Position numbers and translations under genes: made by a program. A model generated the notes under the pieces. That model did not search any database and was not told where the DNA came from. It worked only from the letters and a program-made list of their open reading frames with translations. This document shows positions 12,248 to 23,570 of a stretch of 64,000 nt of DNA, one piece after another; the first letter of the stretch is position 1, and the number at the start of each line of letters is the position of its first letter. Source of the DNA: Basidiobolus meristosporus CBS 931.73 (Eukaryota > Basidiobolomycota > Basidiobolomycetes > Basidiobolales > Basidiobolaceae); NCBI GenBank assembly GCA_002104905.1, contig MCFE01000374.1, forward strand, positions 20,824 to 84,823, in the 5' to 3' direction.

Positions 12248-13108
12248 GGCTGCCAATCAATCAGCGTATATGCTGGCAAGAAGAGTCTGGTTTGTAGAAG
12301 TAAGGTTAGTTTCTATCCAAGTTGGCAAGCTCCTGAATAGTGGTTTGGCAAGAATATCGAGGGCTTTCAACTGCACTGGGGCAACAAGGGAGAGAGGTGA
12401 AAATAAGGAAGCCCAGGTGAGAGGAATGATTCAATAAGTAAATACTGGATTACCACGACTGTGAAAATAGTACCTTTCCTAAAGAGGATAATATGGGTTG
12501 CTTTTTCGTGTTACTGCTGAGCTCCATTCATGATCCCTAAACCCTGAGCCCTGACTCAATTTTGACATATGGTGGAATTGTATTCATTCGCATTCATTCA
12601 CATTCATCCACTTTACATATATTCCCACTAATCCCACCTTAATGGAAAATCCCTCCCTCCATTTCATCTCCCAACCAATCTGATTTGTGACCACGATTAC
12701 TGACATCACATGCTTGCCATCAGTGGTGCAGTGGTGCAGTGGTGCATTAGTATCCTGTGGTTTTCACGAGGTTTGATCAATCGATTGATTGATTGATTAG
12801 TGGGATCTTCACATGTCACTACTTCTCACTAAAGATCATGTTACGCGTAACATCATGTGAAAGTCAGCCATGACATCAGCTGGTAAGATGCATAATGTTC
12901 ACATGCAAATGAAACACTCATTCTCTACTTTTAATTCACAGCGTACGAGTGGTGGTGGTACATTCACATCACAATCGAATACGTTCCACTGCTTATCATC
13001 AATTGCTTGCCCGTAGAAGTGTCAATCCCGTTGGGCATTATCTTGCTGGACCCGATTGGGAAGGAGAGTCAAGGAATTCACCGCATACTACCTGTATGCC
13101 ACCGAGTG
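12248..13108. other. Intergenic with simple repeats
   Basis: This 860-bp gap lies upstream of the ABCD gene and downstream of the KICS2-like gene, both on the minus strand. It contains short simple repeats: CATTCA-type units at about 12582-12610, three AGTGGTGC units at about 12722-12746, and a TGAT/TTGAT run at about 12776-12798. The small plus-strand frames at 12949-13258 overlap the antisense of the KICS2-like terminal exon and look like shadows. No RNA gene seen. Confidence 0.5.
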
Positions 13109-14807
13109 CTACTCCATCTTGGACATCATCTCGAAGATCTCGACGTTCCGCAAATGTCGGGCCATAAACCTCATGAATTCAACGGTGTTGTTTTCGGGAC
13201 TCATATGCTTGTCCAGAAAGATGACCGCCAGAGTAATCTGAGCGTCAGCTCGGATTAGGTAATAGGTGCTGCCGACCTTTTTGTCGTAAAAGTGAACGTA
13301 TGTGGTCCGAATACTTGACAGGGAGATATCGTTTGTTTGCATGATTGAGATCAAATTCGGCCAGTGTTCGTAGGGGGGATTCTTTGGTACACAAAGGTTA
13401 CAAAGCTGAATAACTCTAATCAAAACAAATGATAGTGTTACCTCTGGATAGCTATAAATGCATGGGAAAGACATCAGTCCAGACGGTGCCTCATATTTCC
13501 CGGTTAAGAAAACATGGCCCTTCTTGTGAAATGGCTTATCCGGAGTTACCTCGTATATCAGTGATATACTATGGGCGCCTGAGCGTTTCCGAAAATTTCG
13601 GATTCTGGAGAGTGTAGAATGGTGAGGGGGATGTAAAATCTGAGCGAGTAACAAACAGACTTACAACGTAGAGTAGTCAGGCTCAACCCGTTTCCAGAGC
13701 GTCTTCAGTTCTCCCCCAATCGATCGCTCTTTTTCCAATAAGGTCTCCTGAAAATAGAGGGTCATTTTCGACATCAGACCATTGATGAATTGCGTGGTCC
13801 AACTCAAATTGTTGGGTAGTATCGGGGTATTTCGAAATGGACGGGTGTTTCTCTAAGAACAAAAGGTTATTTGGAGATACATGAACTGATCGGGCCATGA
13901 ACCCCTACATCTTGAGCCTCTGAAAGTGAGCACGCCTTTTTCCACTCAAAAAGCTCGTTTTTGGCAAGGTACAAGTTTACAGTCGACTTCTTGAAGTTGT
14001 ATTCTCCTAGGGCAATCTGCGTACTGAATATATGATATAGTACATCAAGTTCTTTCCTAGTGTTGATGCCAAATTGAGTATGGTTCAAATCTCTTCAAGA
14101 TTCATATCGTAGCTGATAATATCTTACTTGAGCACATATGATAGTAGCCCAAGGCTCTCTCCTAAAGGCATTTGCTGCAGTCTAGTTTGTATGTTGGAGA
14201 TTTTGTCGCGAACTGCCTCATATTTCGTTCCTACAGACTCTCCGGATAAACTGCGATAGCTGGGAATAAGAATAACTTAGCACGATATCCGCCACCAAAA
14301 GATACAGCCAACGAGGCATACATGTTGATCTGCTCCTGACGTATGATGGCCAAGTCATTCAAGGCTCTGCAGAGCTGGTTCAAAAATGCAGAGGCAGCAG
14401 ATTCCACGGGCGTAGGACTTCCACCTGAAAATAATACTTTCGCTTCTTTTATGGCGTCGTTACCAATGGTAGCGTACAAAATATTCAAAAACTAAAACAA
14501 CAGTGTCTTCGAGTTAGGGATTTTTCGAAACGATAGGAACTTGTTGAAAGATTACGTTTTCTCTCCGAAAGAATTTAGGCTTTAAGAAAGCAAGGCTAGT
14601 ATATAGTGCTTCACAAGTTGCCAGCCGTGTTAGTATAGTTCCTACAGAGGGCGATAGCTAACAATTCGGCAAACCAAATAAATTATCGACTCAGGTATCG
14701 AGAGGCTCAGGTATACATACCTTGTGAAGTTTTGAAGAAAACCGGTTAGCCTTGAAGTATTCGAAACCACCGAGAGCGTTCAGGTAGTCTTTACATGCGG
14801 CTTCCAT
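13109..14807 (-). CDS. KICS2 (C12orf66)-like KICSTOR subunit
   Basis: Eight minus-strand exons can be joined in frame from the ATG at 14807 to the TAG at 13111-13109. The last exons are the most diagnostic: NPPYEHWPNLISIM, then TTYVHFYDKKVGSTYYLIR and TLAVIFLDKHMSPEN. This is the same order and spacing as the HWPN, VHFYDDKVQSTYF and IVIIF blocks of animal KICS2/C12orf66. Earlier exons also follow that family: a short N-terminal helix (LNALGGFEYFKANRF), a helical bundle including LCRALNDLAIIRQEQINMYAS, and LYFQETLLEKERSIGGELKTL. In animals KICS2 is part of KICSTOR (with KPTN, ITFG2 and SZT2), which recruits GATOR1 to lysosomes to restrain mTORC1. No other KICSTOR or GATOR gene lies in this window. 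Function is inferred from family only. Confidence 0.82.
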
Positions 14808-15092
14808 AGCATACAATCACAAATCAAGATATGCTGGAAATTTTGAGTACTTGTCACTGTGAATTTTTTCCGGTATACCCGAAATCTTGTATTTAAATTT
14901 CCACCCTTAGAAGAAGGCCGATGATTACCGAAAATCGGCCCAGCCGAAAATGAAGTCGATTCAAGTTTGGCTTTGTTGTTTGTTTATACTTGAATAGACT
15001 AAAGGGACAGGGTTGGGTAGGACCGGTGTTTGCTCCTCTCCTTTAAATCAATTCACACTTAGTTTGTCTCATATACCTTTTTTCCTACTGAG
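14808..15092. promoter_or_regulatory. Divergent promoter, KICS2-like / SPC24
   Basis: A 285-bp spacer separates the starts of the leftward KICS2-like gene and the rightward SPC24 gene. It must hold both promoters. I see no canonical TATA at the expected distance for either gene. Confidence 0.5.
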
Positions 15093-15789
15093 ATGGAAGA
15101 ACCACGTGCGCTTATCAAGCAAACCATTGATACTTTCCAACCTTCGGGGGACCTAGACGTTATTCGGTACGTCAACAAATTACTTACCCAAACTGAAGAG
15201 CTAAGGCAAAAACATGCGAACGAGTGCAAAGACATCAACAAAAGTAAGTAAACCGTGTAAGAAACTGCACACACGAGCAACCTACTAACACGAACTGTTT
15301 TAGCACTTGAGAACGAGCTTGAGCTGGCCAAATCAAGCACCACTAGTTACAAATCCCTTGCTAATGACTTGAAGGGAGAAAACGTCCATAATCTTGAGCG
15401 TGAAAAACTCTTCTTATCAAAGCAGCTCCAGGATTCTGAAACCAAACTTGGCTCCTTGAAGACCGAGCTCGAGCAACTGGAATCCGAATTGGCTGAACTA
15501 ACCAGCCTTCCTGTTGAGGATGAGCTAGCTCCTGACCAGACAATGTAATCCCGCGATTTCTACTCAAGTGTGCTTGACCATTTCTAACCTCATGCCTTTT
15601 TTAATTCCCTGCAGTTTGAAACTCCAAATCTACCGCTCTTTGGGTGTTGATGTTATCCCAGACGAACTCGGGAATCTGAACAAGATTCGGGTTCGCTCGA
15701 CCGAAAAGAATGATATTCATACATTGTCGTTGGATGAGAATAGCTCCAAATACTCCCAAGTCAACCATTTGTGGGATCTATGCTCTTGA
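15093..15789 (+). CDS. SPC24: Kinetochore protein Spc24 (NDC80 complex)
   Basis: Three exons, 15093-15243, 15304-15544 and 15615-15789, give a protein of about 188 residues, a normal Spc24 length. The N-terminal two thirds is a heptad-rich coiled coil (for example LENELELAKS and LGSLKTELEQLESELAEL). The C-terminal globular domain carries the Spc24 signature LKLQIYRSLGVDVIPDE, a short strand with KNDIHTLSLDE, and a closing aromatic helix (SQVNHLWDLC). Spc24 pairs with Spc25 and links the NDC80-NUF2 microtubule-binding rod to the inner kinetochore (CENP-T and the Mis12 complex). It converges on the Mrh4-like gene; AATAAA-type signals lie in the 180-bp gap (about 15917). Confidence 0.88.
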
Positions 15790-15969
15790 ATCCCAGTTTT
15801 CTATGTAAATAAGTGTTTCCTCAACCGCTGTGGCAGACTATCGCTTGCAATGTTCCGTTAGATTTACCTTCCGAGATGCGTAAATTGTGAAGAATGTAAA
15901 ATGGTCGTAAACCATTCAATAAAGTGGTTTTATTAAATCATTGTTTCTAATGCTCTAAATGCTACAATA

Positions 15970-17611
15970 CTATTGGACGTGCTCAAACGGCTTGACATCA
16001 ATCCCAAGGAGGCTGTACATGGATCGAACCTTCTCTTCCATCTTCCCGTAATCTCCAATGAATGTAATGACTTTGCCACGCTTCCCCATTCTGCCTGATC
16101 TACCGGCCATATGGAGATAACTGGTTGGGGATGAGGGTAGTCCAACGATGAATACATGGCTCAGATCGGGGATGTCGATGCCTCTGGCCACATGCTCTGT
16201 CGCGATGTAGATACGCTGCTCTTTGGATCCCAAGTTGGATTTGTGGTAGCGTTGTGAAAGCTCGGTGGGGCTTATCCCGTATTCTTCCAGGCGGAAGATG
16301 AAGTCCGATATGCTTGTGCCGGAGGGAACAAAAATAACCGCTGATTGGACATCCTCGGCCTGGCAGGCCGCGGCAACACTCTCCAGCATGACATCGTCGC
16401 TATCCGAGAATGGCTCCACTTTCTCAACATTCTCTTCATATCGATTACTAACCATCTCAGGATCGGGCGTGAGCTCTATGTTACGAATCAATTCCTGATT
16501 GACCATGAGGCAGTGGTGCACGATCTTGGCCGGTGGTGCCGTGCCCTTGGTAGCGTCAATAAATACTGCGTCTCCGATCCATCCTTTACCAAGCAAGAAA
16601 TGACGCAGTGGGCGATTGATGGTGGCCGAGGAGGCAATGAATTGGGGTTTTGCACCTGACTTGGTGGCACTCTTGAAGATTAGGTCAGCCAGCAGTTGAG
16701 CGGGTTTTGGATGCTTCTCACGGATGTATATTTCCCGAGTTGACGCGTAACGCTTGGGAAGTCTCAACATATGATCGGCCTCATCCATCATTAACAGCTC
16801 AAGTTGAGACAGGTCCAACTGGTTGGATTCGACAAGTTCCAGTAATCTACCGGGAGTACCAACAACGATCTGTGGAATATTATCTTGTAACCTTTTCACC
16901 TGGGATTCGAGCTGTGATTTATCTGTGATCAGGACTTGGAGCAAAGGGTCAAGATTGGTTACTATATCGGCGGGAACCAGTTCCCTTGTCCACAGTAAGA
17001 TCTGATTAGCCAATTCGATACTAGGCACCACCACCACACACTTGACCGCCTTGGCGGGTTGGGTCAGATTGATATATGGCAAGCTGAGTATGCTTACGAC
17101 CGTCCCAAACGTTTTTCCTGACCCGGTTTGATCTCTTAATAATATATCTTGTCCCTTCAAAATAGTTGGCGTTAAGACTTTTTGTACAGCGGTCGGGGTA
17201 TGAATGTCGAAATTTTCTTTGAGAGACTGGCACAGAAGCGGTTTGACTCCAAGATCCTATGTTACCAAGCAGGGCGAGTTAAGGGTCAATGTTGCGAATG
17301 GAGAAGGGTTGAAGCAAAGATACCTTGAAGCTGGTGATCTTACGAGTGGAGGGGGTGCTTACCCATCTAGCCTGTTTACCTCCTACACTGTAGAAAAGTT
17401 TAGCTTGGCGATAGCGTACATCCCGAGGTAAATCGACTTACGAGAATGCCAAATTTCTAGCTGGAAGTGCTCTGCTAGTTTGAATGGAAGTCACTAGGCA
17501 TGACTTGTAACCGGCTGTTGCTGTGTGTAGCTTGCTCAACGAACCTGCAGCAGAGTATAAGCCAAGTCTATTCCGATTCAAGCTTATAGCCCTTCTAGCA
17601 AACGAAAGCAT
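15970..17611 (-). CDS. MRH4: Mitochondrial DEAD-box RNA helicase, Mrh4-like
   Basis: Three minus-strand exons. The first, from the ATG at 17611-17609, encodes an Arg/Ser-rich stretch without acidic residues (MLSFARRAISLNRNRLG), a typical mitochondrial presequence. A middle exon encodes KQARWVSTPSTRKITSFK. The last exon starts near 17257 and carries the helicase core: TPTAVQKVLTPTI (Q-motif region), DQTGSGKT (Walker A), GTPGRLLEL, MDEADHMLRLP (DEAD), SSATINRPL (SAT), ATEHVARGIDIPDL and HMAGRSGRMGKRG. The atypical motifs and the presequence match Mrh4, a fungal helicase needed for assembly of the mitochondrial large ribosomal subunit. The total of about 510 residues is close to that family. Assignment to Mrh4 is by resemblance; another organellar DEAD protein is possible. 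Confidence 0.8.
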
Positions 17612-17852
17612 GATGATATGGTGTCAAGCCAGAGAAATTGGCTTAATTTAAAAAGAATAATTCAACAAAATTTTCAGGGACCAATCCTACGACTGGAGTC
17701 AATTTGTGACTTGAGAAAATGAACTACCTATCATTCGTCAACAAAATGCCCACCACTAGAGTTTATTATGCAATATACGAGTGATCCAATACAATATTTA
17801 AAAAATGTCAGCTAAAATAATAACGATATAACTATTAATATGGGTTAGAGCT

Positions 17853-20495
17853 TTAGATTCGTGGCTTTCTTTCAACGTCTGTACGGGCCTCATGAGAAGG
17901 CTGTAGGTTATACGCCTCAGAGCTCCACTTGGTAGGTTCAGATTTAGTATGTTGAGCAGGAAGCGGTTCAATTTTGGATTCAGTCTTTCTTCTTTCGGCT
18001 TCCTGAAGCGCTTGTTCAGTAGCAAGTGCTATCTTGTTATCAAGGTCAAGCAGCATCTCTGTCAGCTTCTTTGGGACCATCTGTTGGATGACTTTTTTCA
18101 CCTTCGAGTTGATGAATGGCGCGAGGAGTTTGTAGGTGGTGCTGTGTCTGGTCCCATGGATCTTCAGCTTCAGGTCATGCACCCGAGTATTGCAGTCTAA
18201 CACCTCATACAGATGCGCCTTCTTCCCTTTCTCTGGGCTCACATTGAGCAGCAGATCCAGCTCAATCCCCTCCTCTGGCATGTCCACATCCATGTACCCA
18301 ACATCGGTCATCTTGGGGAATGTCTTCTTGCGGTAGTAGAATGCCGCATCCCTCACCTTCACCTGGACATTGCTCAGCTTGATGTACACCTTGTTGCGGA
18401 GGTTCTGCTCTGCCTTGAGGTTGGTGTCCACCACCGTCTGGGTGTTGATGTGCACAAACTTGGGAAGGATGTTGCTGCACTGGATCACCACATTGTCCAA
18501 CACCACGTCCAGCTTCTCGTCCGACTGCTCAACTCGTGGCAGTGGGACGTAGTCCATCTTCTCAGCGATGATCGGAATCAACCTGGCAAAGTCCTTGACC
18601 AGGTCGTACTTGAATGTGGGCTTGCCAAATTCATCCATGAACAAGTCCTTTGTGAACGCCTCCAGATCCTGAACAAACCGCTTGCTCGTCTTGTCTTGCT
18701 TCAGAGCAGCATTGAAGTTGCTCAACTCATCGCTGATCTGTGCAACTAGCCCGCGATATCTGTTCTCCACGATGGAGTGGCCACGCTCCACAATTCGGTT
18801 GGCGTCATCGGTGTACCCCGGACGATCAACATAGTCGTACTCGCGGATAGAGCGGTGGACGAATGTCTTGATGTCGCGTAGGAGCTCCGCCAAGTCATGA
18901 TCTTGATTGGCTTTGTTAAGAAGCACCCTGACAGAGTCGAACAACGGGTCCAGCGACTTCTGCCCAGCAAAGTTCTCCACAAGCTCTTTCGCATTTGCTC
19001 TAGCAATCGACAGATCATCCTGAGCAACTTCGTGCTTGGCTGCGGTGGTCTCCTTGGCGGAGCTGGTCACATGACGGCCATGGTCCTTCAGCCCAGATAA
19101 GACTGAGAGAAGCTCGTCGACAGCCATCTGGAAGTCAGGATTGCCTTGGACCTCTCTGAAGATGGCCTTGACCCGCTGGATCAGGTGGGTGCGTTGATCT
19201 GGAGTCAGTCGCATGTCGGTGACCTTTTGCTGCAGCCCTGTTTGCACCTCCTTGGCTACCCCAACTGCAGCATCCAGCGGGGAGATCTCGCCTTGTTCAG
19301 CCTTGTGGACATACGGGAGAGCCGTCTCTTTGGCGTTGAAGTATACCGGGGCCATGGAGTCTTTCATAGTGTTCCTCAGTTGGTCCCTCGCCTCACCAGG
19401 CATCATCTCACGGTCCTCACCATGATGAACACTGTTCGGAACTCCTTGTGCTTGAGTGAGGTCGTGTGGGTGTGCATACGATTCAGCTCCATGTGGCCCT
19501 GTGGATGAGCCAATGACTGGCTGTTCCAGTTCGCCTCTGCCATAAGCACCCTCGGTCTGTGCGGTTTGTGCGAAGGGCACGCCATCAACGTCACTACCAA
19601 TTCCACTCTGATTGGTGCGGTGATGGTAGCCAGGCTGATCACTGGCAAGTGTATCTGGTGCGGAGGTTGGTGCGCCTGCAATCCCTTCTGACGGTTGAGC
19701 CATATGGTTGGCGAATCGTCCTCCCTCTGAATCTCCGTTGCGAGTGAAGCTGTCGCCAGTGTGGTTATTGATGTCGATGCCATTGTTGGCGCTAGCGTAG
19801 TTGTTAGGAGCTCCTACTGGGACCCTGGTCTGTTGGGCAGTTTGCATATCCGGATAGGTTGACTCACCAGTGTGTGGATCTACTGTTGTCTCTCCATTCT
19901 GTGCTGGATGTCCGGGAACATTGGAGGTGACTGTCTCTTGCAGGATGTTCGTCACGTCATTGATCAGTCGGCGGAACTGTGAGGAAGTGACCAGTAGCCA
20001 GGCTACCTTCGAGATGCTCTCCACCCCATCCGAAGCCAAATCCTTCGCCTCGCCAACTGTCCCGGAAAGCTCGCCCTTGGCCCCGGCGAGTTCATCCCCA
20101 TCCTTCATGGTGTTACCAGCCTTGCCGCTGTGGTAGATGATGTTCTGTAGCTGATCATTGTCATTCTTCTCGGCGAGTAGGATTTGGGCCGACTCAACAA
20201 GACGCTCCGCGTTGGCCATCATTCTCTTTCCCTCAGGGCTCATATCCGAGGCTATGTCATGGAAGTTGTTGTTCTCGGTTAGCTTCTCCAGGCCCTGGTT
20301 GATCTGATTGGTGGTTGGCAGTCTGCCTTCCTGGAGCGCCTTACCCACCTCCTGGAGATGTTCTTTTCTGCGAATGACCTTCTCCTGTTGGGTGCCCTGT
20401 TTCGGTGGCAAGCTCTCACCAGGAACCCCGATCTTTGTAGAGTCATTGATATGAGTTGAATGATCAGTGTTTGTGTTGGAGTTAGAAGGGCTCAT
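17853..20495 (-). CDS. HAM1-like protein, copy A
   Basis: A single-exon gene of 880 codons from the ATG at 20495-20493. The N-terminal region (EGRLPTTNQINQGLEKL, MMANAERLVESAQILL, and SSQFRRLINDVTNILQE) matches the fungal HAM1-like N-terminal domain. A Gly/Ser/Asn-rich variable segment of about 190 residues follows, then a long helical region, and the HAM1-like C-terminal domain with NILPKFVHINTQTVVD. These fungal proteins are related in part to BPI/LBP-type lipid-binding folds; their biochemistry is not established. Copy A is nearly identical to copy B (21148-23778) from the start to the IQQMVP motif near codon 806. After that the last 70-75 residues differ strongly. A second ATG-less in-frame start lies upstream and was not used. 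Confidence 0.85.
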   Translation of the reverse strand: MSPSNSNTNTDHSTHINDSTKIGVPGESLPPKQGTQQEKVIRRKEHLQEVGKALQEGRLPTTNQINQGLEKLTENNNFHDIASDMSPEGKRMMANAERLVESAQILLAEKNDNDQLQNIIYHSGKAGNTMKDGDELAGAKGELSGTVGEAKDLASDGVESISKVAWLLVTSSQFRRLINDVTNILQETVTSNVPGHPAQNGETTVDPHTGESTYPDMQTAQQTRVPVGAPNNYASANNGIDINNHTGDSFTRNGDSEGGRFANHMAQPSEGIAGAPTSAPDTLASDQPGYHHRTNQSGIGSDVDGVPFAQTAQTEGAYGRGELEQPVIGSSTGPHGAESYAHPHDLTQAQGVPNSVHHGEDREMMPGEARDQLRNTMKDSMAPVYFNAKETALPYVHKAEQGEISPLDAAVGVAKEVQTGLQQKVTDMRLTPDQRTHLIQRVKAIFREVQGNPDFQMAVDELLSVLSGLKDHGRHVTSSAKETTAAKHEVAQDDLSIARANAKELVENFAGQKSLDPLFDSVRVLLNKANQDHDLAELLRDIKTFVHRSIREYDYVDRPGYTDDANRIVERGHSIVENRYRGLVAQISDELSNFNAALKQDKTSKRFVQDLEAFTKDLFMDEFGKPTFKYDLVKDFARLIPIIAEKMDYVPLPRVEQSDEKLDVVLDNVVIQCSNILPKFVHINTQTVVDTNLKAEQNLRNKVYIKLSNVQVKVRDAAFYYRKKTFPKMTDVGYMDVDMPEEGIELDLLLNVSPEKGKKAHLYEVLDCNTRVHDLKLKIHGTRHSTTYKLLAPFINSKVKKVIQQMVPKKLTEMLLDLDNKIALATEQALQEAERRKTESKIEPLPAQHTKSEPTKWSSEAYNLQPSHEARTDVERKPRI
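18072..20495 (-). repeat. Inverted repeat arm 1 (HAM1 palindrome)
   Basis: This 2.42-kb arm is almost identical to 21148-23570 in inverse orientation. The two arms are separated by a 652-bp spacer. Only a few base differences are visible, giving replacements such as His/Arg, Ser/Leu and Pro/Ala. The match ends abruptly at the IQQMVP codons near 18072-18080. Confidence 0.9.
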
Positions 20496-21147
20496 ATTGA
20501 ACAGCACGATGAATTATCAGATTATTAACAAAGAATGTACAAAGTTGGAAAGTTTGAACTGTTCCCGAAGAACGCAACTTTTTTTATAAAGCGGAAGCCG
20601 GTATAGAGTGTGACAACAACCCGTTGAAAATAAATTGAAACGGTGACGTTGATGAGAGCATAGTGATTGATAGCATACCACTATTCTCGATCTAATAGAC
20701 CTTCATATCTCATTGCTATTGCCAGACGAACTTCAACCATAACAATCAATTGTAGTTGGTGATTTAATTCATCCCCATTTTTGGTATGGTCTGATGTTAG
20801 TATTACATAATACGCTAGACATTTATAATGAAATTGGCCATCATGACACCAAACTGAGTCGGAAATGGAGATACTTGCAACTTATTTTCATTAAGAGGTC
20901 CAACTATGGTTGGTTCAGTTTGACCAGAACTAACGACAAATCGGGGCGGAAATGGCAATGTTAATCACTGCTGAGCTAATTACTTTGGTGAAGGTTGAAA
21001 TCATCTTTTGCTCATCCACAAAGTCGACGTCATCTGGCCTGCTTTATGAATGAACCATGATAGAATCTATATAAACGCTGTGAGAAACTTGGGTTTCTCC
21101 AGAATCCGCTTTGTATATTCTTCGTTAATAATCTATTAATTCATAAC
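20496..21147. promoter_or_regulatory. Divergent promoter between HAM1-like copies
   Basis: This 652-bp spacer carries a TATA-like element for each gene: on the minus strand at about 20581-20588, roughly 90 bp before the copy A start, and TATATAAA on the plus strand at about 21068-21075, roughly 75 bp before the copy B start. The 40 bp next to each ATG are recognisably related (shared TTAATAATCT core) but carry substitutions and indels, unlike the nearly identical coding parts. The centre of the spacer shows no similarity between its two halves. Confidence 0.7.
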
Positions 21148-23570
21148 ATGAACCCTACTAACTCCAACACAAACACTGATCATTCAACTCATATCAATGA
21201 CTCTACAAAGATCGGGGTTCCTGGTGAGAGCTTGCCACCGAAACAGGGCACCCAACAGGAGAAGGTCATTCGCAGAAAAGAACATCTCCAGGAGGTGGGC
21301 AAGGCGCTCCAAGAAGGCAGACTGCCAACCACCAATCAGATCAACCAGGGCCTGGAGAAGCTAACTGAGAACAACAACTTCCATGACATAGCCTCGGATA
21401 TGAGCCCTGAGGGAAAGAGAATGATGGCCAACGCGGAGCGTCTTGTTGAGTCGGCCCAAATCCTACTCGCCGAGAAGAATGACAATGATCAGCTACAGAA
21501 CATCATCTACCACAGCGGCAAGGCTGGTAACACCATGAAGGATGGGGATGAGCTCGCCGGGGCCAAGGGTGAGCTTTCCGGGACAGTTGGCGAGGCGAAG
21601 GATTTGGCCTCGGATGGGGTGGAGAGCATCTCGAAGGTAGCCTGGCTACTGGTCACTTCCTCACAGTTCCGCCGACTGATCAATGACGTGACGAACATCC
21701 TGCAAGAGACAGTCACCTCCAATGTTCCCGGACATCCAGCACAGAATGGAGAGACAACAGTAGATCCACGCACTGGTGAGTCAACCTATCCGGATATGCA
21801 AACTGCCCAACAGACCAGGGTCCCAGTAGGAGCTCCTAACAACTACGCTAGCGCCAACAATGGCATCGACATCAATAACCACACTGGCGACAGCTTCACT
21901 CGCAACGGAGATTTAGAGGGAGGACGATTCGCCAATCATATGGCTCAACCGTCAGAAGGGATTGCGGGTGCAGCAACCTCCGCACCAGATACACTTGCCA
22001 GTGATCAGCCTGGCTACCATCACCGCACCAATCAGAGTGGAATTGGTAGTGACGTTGATGGCGTGCCCTTCGCACAAACCGCACAGACCGAGGGTGCTTA
22101 TGGCAGAGGCGAACTGGAACAGCCAGTCATTGGCTCATCCACAGGGCCACATGGAGCTGAATCGTACGCACACCCACACGACCTCACTCAAGCACAAGGA
22201 GTTCCGAACAGTGTTCATCATGGTGAGGACCGTGAGATGATGCCTGGTGAGGCGAGGGACCAACTGAGGAACACTATGAAAGACTCCATGGCCCCGGTAT
22301 ACTTCAACGCCAAAGAGACGGCTCTCCCGTATGTCCACAAGGCTGAACAAGGCGAGATCTCCCCGCTGGATGCTGCAGTTGGGGTAGCCAAGGAGGTGCA
22401 AACAGGGCTGCAGCAAAAGGTCACCGACATGCGACTGACTCCAGATCAACGCACCCACCTGATCCAGCGGGTCAAGGCCATCTTCAGAGAGGTCCAAGGC
22501 AATCCTGACTTCCAGATGGCTGTCGACGAGCTTCTCTCAGTCTTATCTGGGCTGAAGGACCATGGCCGTCATGTGACCAGCTCCGCCAAGGAGACCACCG
22601 CAGCCAAGCACGAAGTTGCTCAGGATGATCTGTCGATTGCCAGAGCAAATGCGAAAGAGCTTGTGGAGAACTTTGCTGGGCAGAAGTCGCTGGACCCGTT
22701 GTTCGACTCTGTCAGGGTGCTTCTTAACAAAGCCAATCAAGATCATGACTTGGCGGAGCTCCTACGCGACATCAAGACATTCGTCCACCGCTCTATCCGC
22801 GAGTACGACTATGTTGATCGTCCGGGGTACACCGATGACGCCAACCGAATTGTGGAGCGTGGCCACTCCATCGTGGAGAACAGATATCGCGGGCTAGTTG
22901 CACAGATCAGCGATGAGTTGAGCAACTTCAATGCTGCTCTGAAGCAAGACAAGACGAGCAAGCGGTTTGTTCAGGATCTGGAGGCGTTCACAAAGGACTT
23001 GTTCATGGATGAATTTGGCAAGCCCACATTCAAGTACGACCTGGTCAAGGACTTTGCCAGGTTGATTCCGATCATCGCTGAGAAGATGGACTACGTCCCA
23101 CTGCCACGAGTTGAGCAGTCGGACGAGAAGCTGGACGTGGTGTTGGACAATGTGGTGATCCAGTGCAGCAACATCCTTCCCAAGTTTGTGCACATCAACA
23201 CGCAGACGGTGGTGGACACCAACCTCAAGGCAGAGCAGAACCTCCGCAACAAGGTGTACATCAAGCTGAGCAATGTCCAGGTGAAGGTGAGGGATGCGGC
23301 ATTCTACTACCGCAAGAAGACATTCCCCAAGATGACCGATGTTGGGTACATGGATGTGGACATGCCAGAGGAGGGGATTGAGCTGGATCTGCTGCTCAAT
23401 GTGAGCCCAGAGAAAGGGAAGAAGGCGCATCTGTATGAGGTGTTAGACTGCAATACTCGGGTGCATGACCTGAAGCTGAAGATCCATGGGACCAGACACA
23501 GCACCACCTACAAACTCCTCGCGCCATTCATCAACTCGAAGGTGAAGAAAGTCATCCAACAGATGGTCCC
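21148..23570 (+). repeat. Inverted repeat arm 2 (HAM1 palindrome)
   Basis: Partner of the arm at 18072-20495. Together they form a very large inverted repeat covering about 5.5 kb including the spacer, with coding sequence filling both arms. Confidence 0.9.

Noticed and set aside
12722-12746. AGTGGTGC repeats as a CRISPR-like array
   Set aside because: Three contiguous short units without spacers; a simple repeat in a eukaryotic genome.
15933-16157. Small frames overlapping the Mrh4-like gene on both strands
   Set aside because: Shadows of a long frame with all DEAD-box motifs.
18213-18749. 178-codon frame antisense to HAM1-like copy A, with an identical partner at 22894-23430
   Set aside because: It is present twice only because the sense genes are duplicated; composition is that of an antisense frame and no domain is seen.
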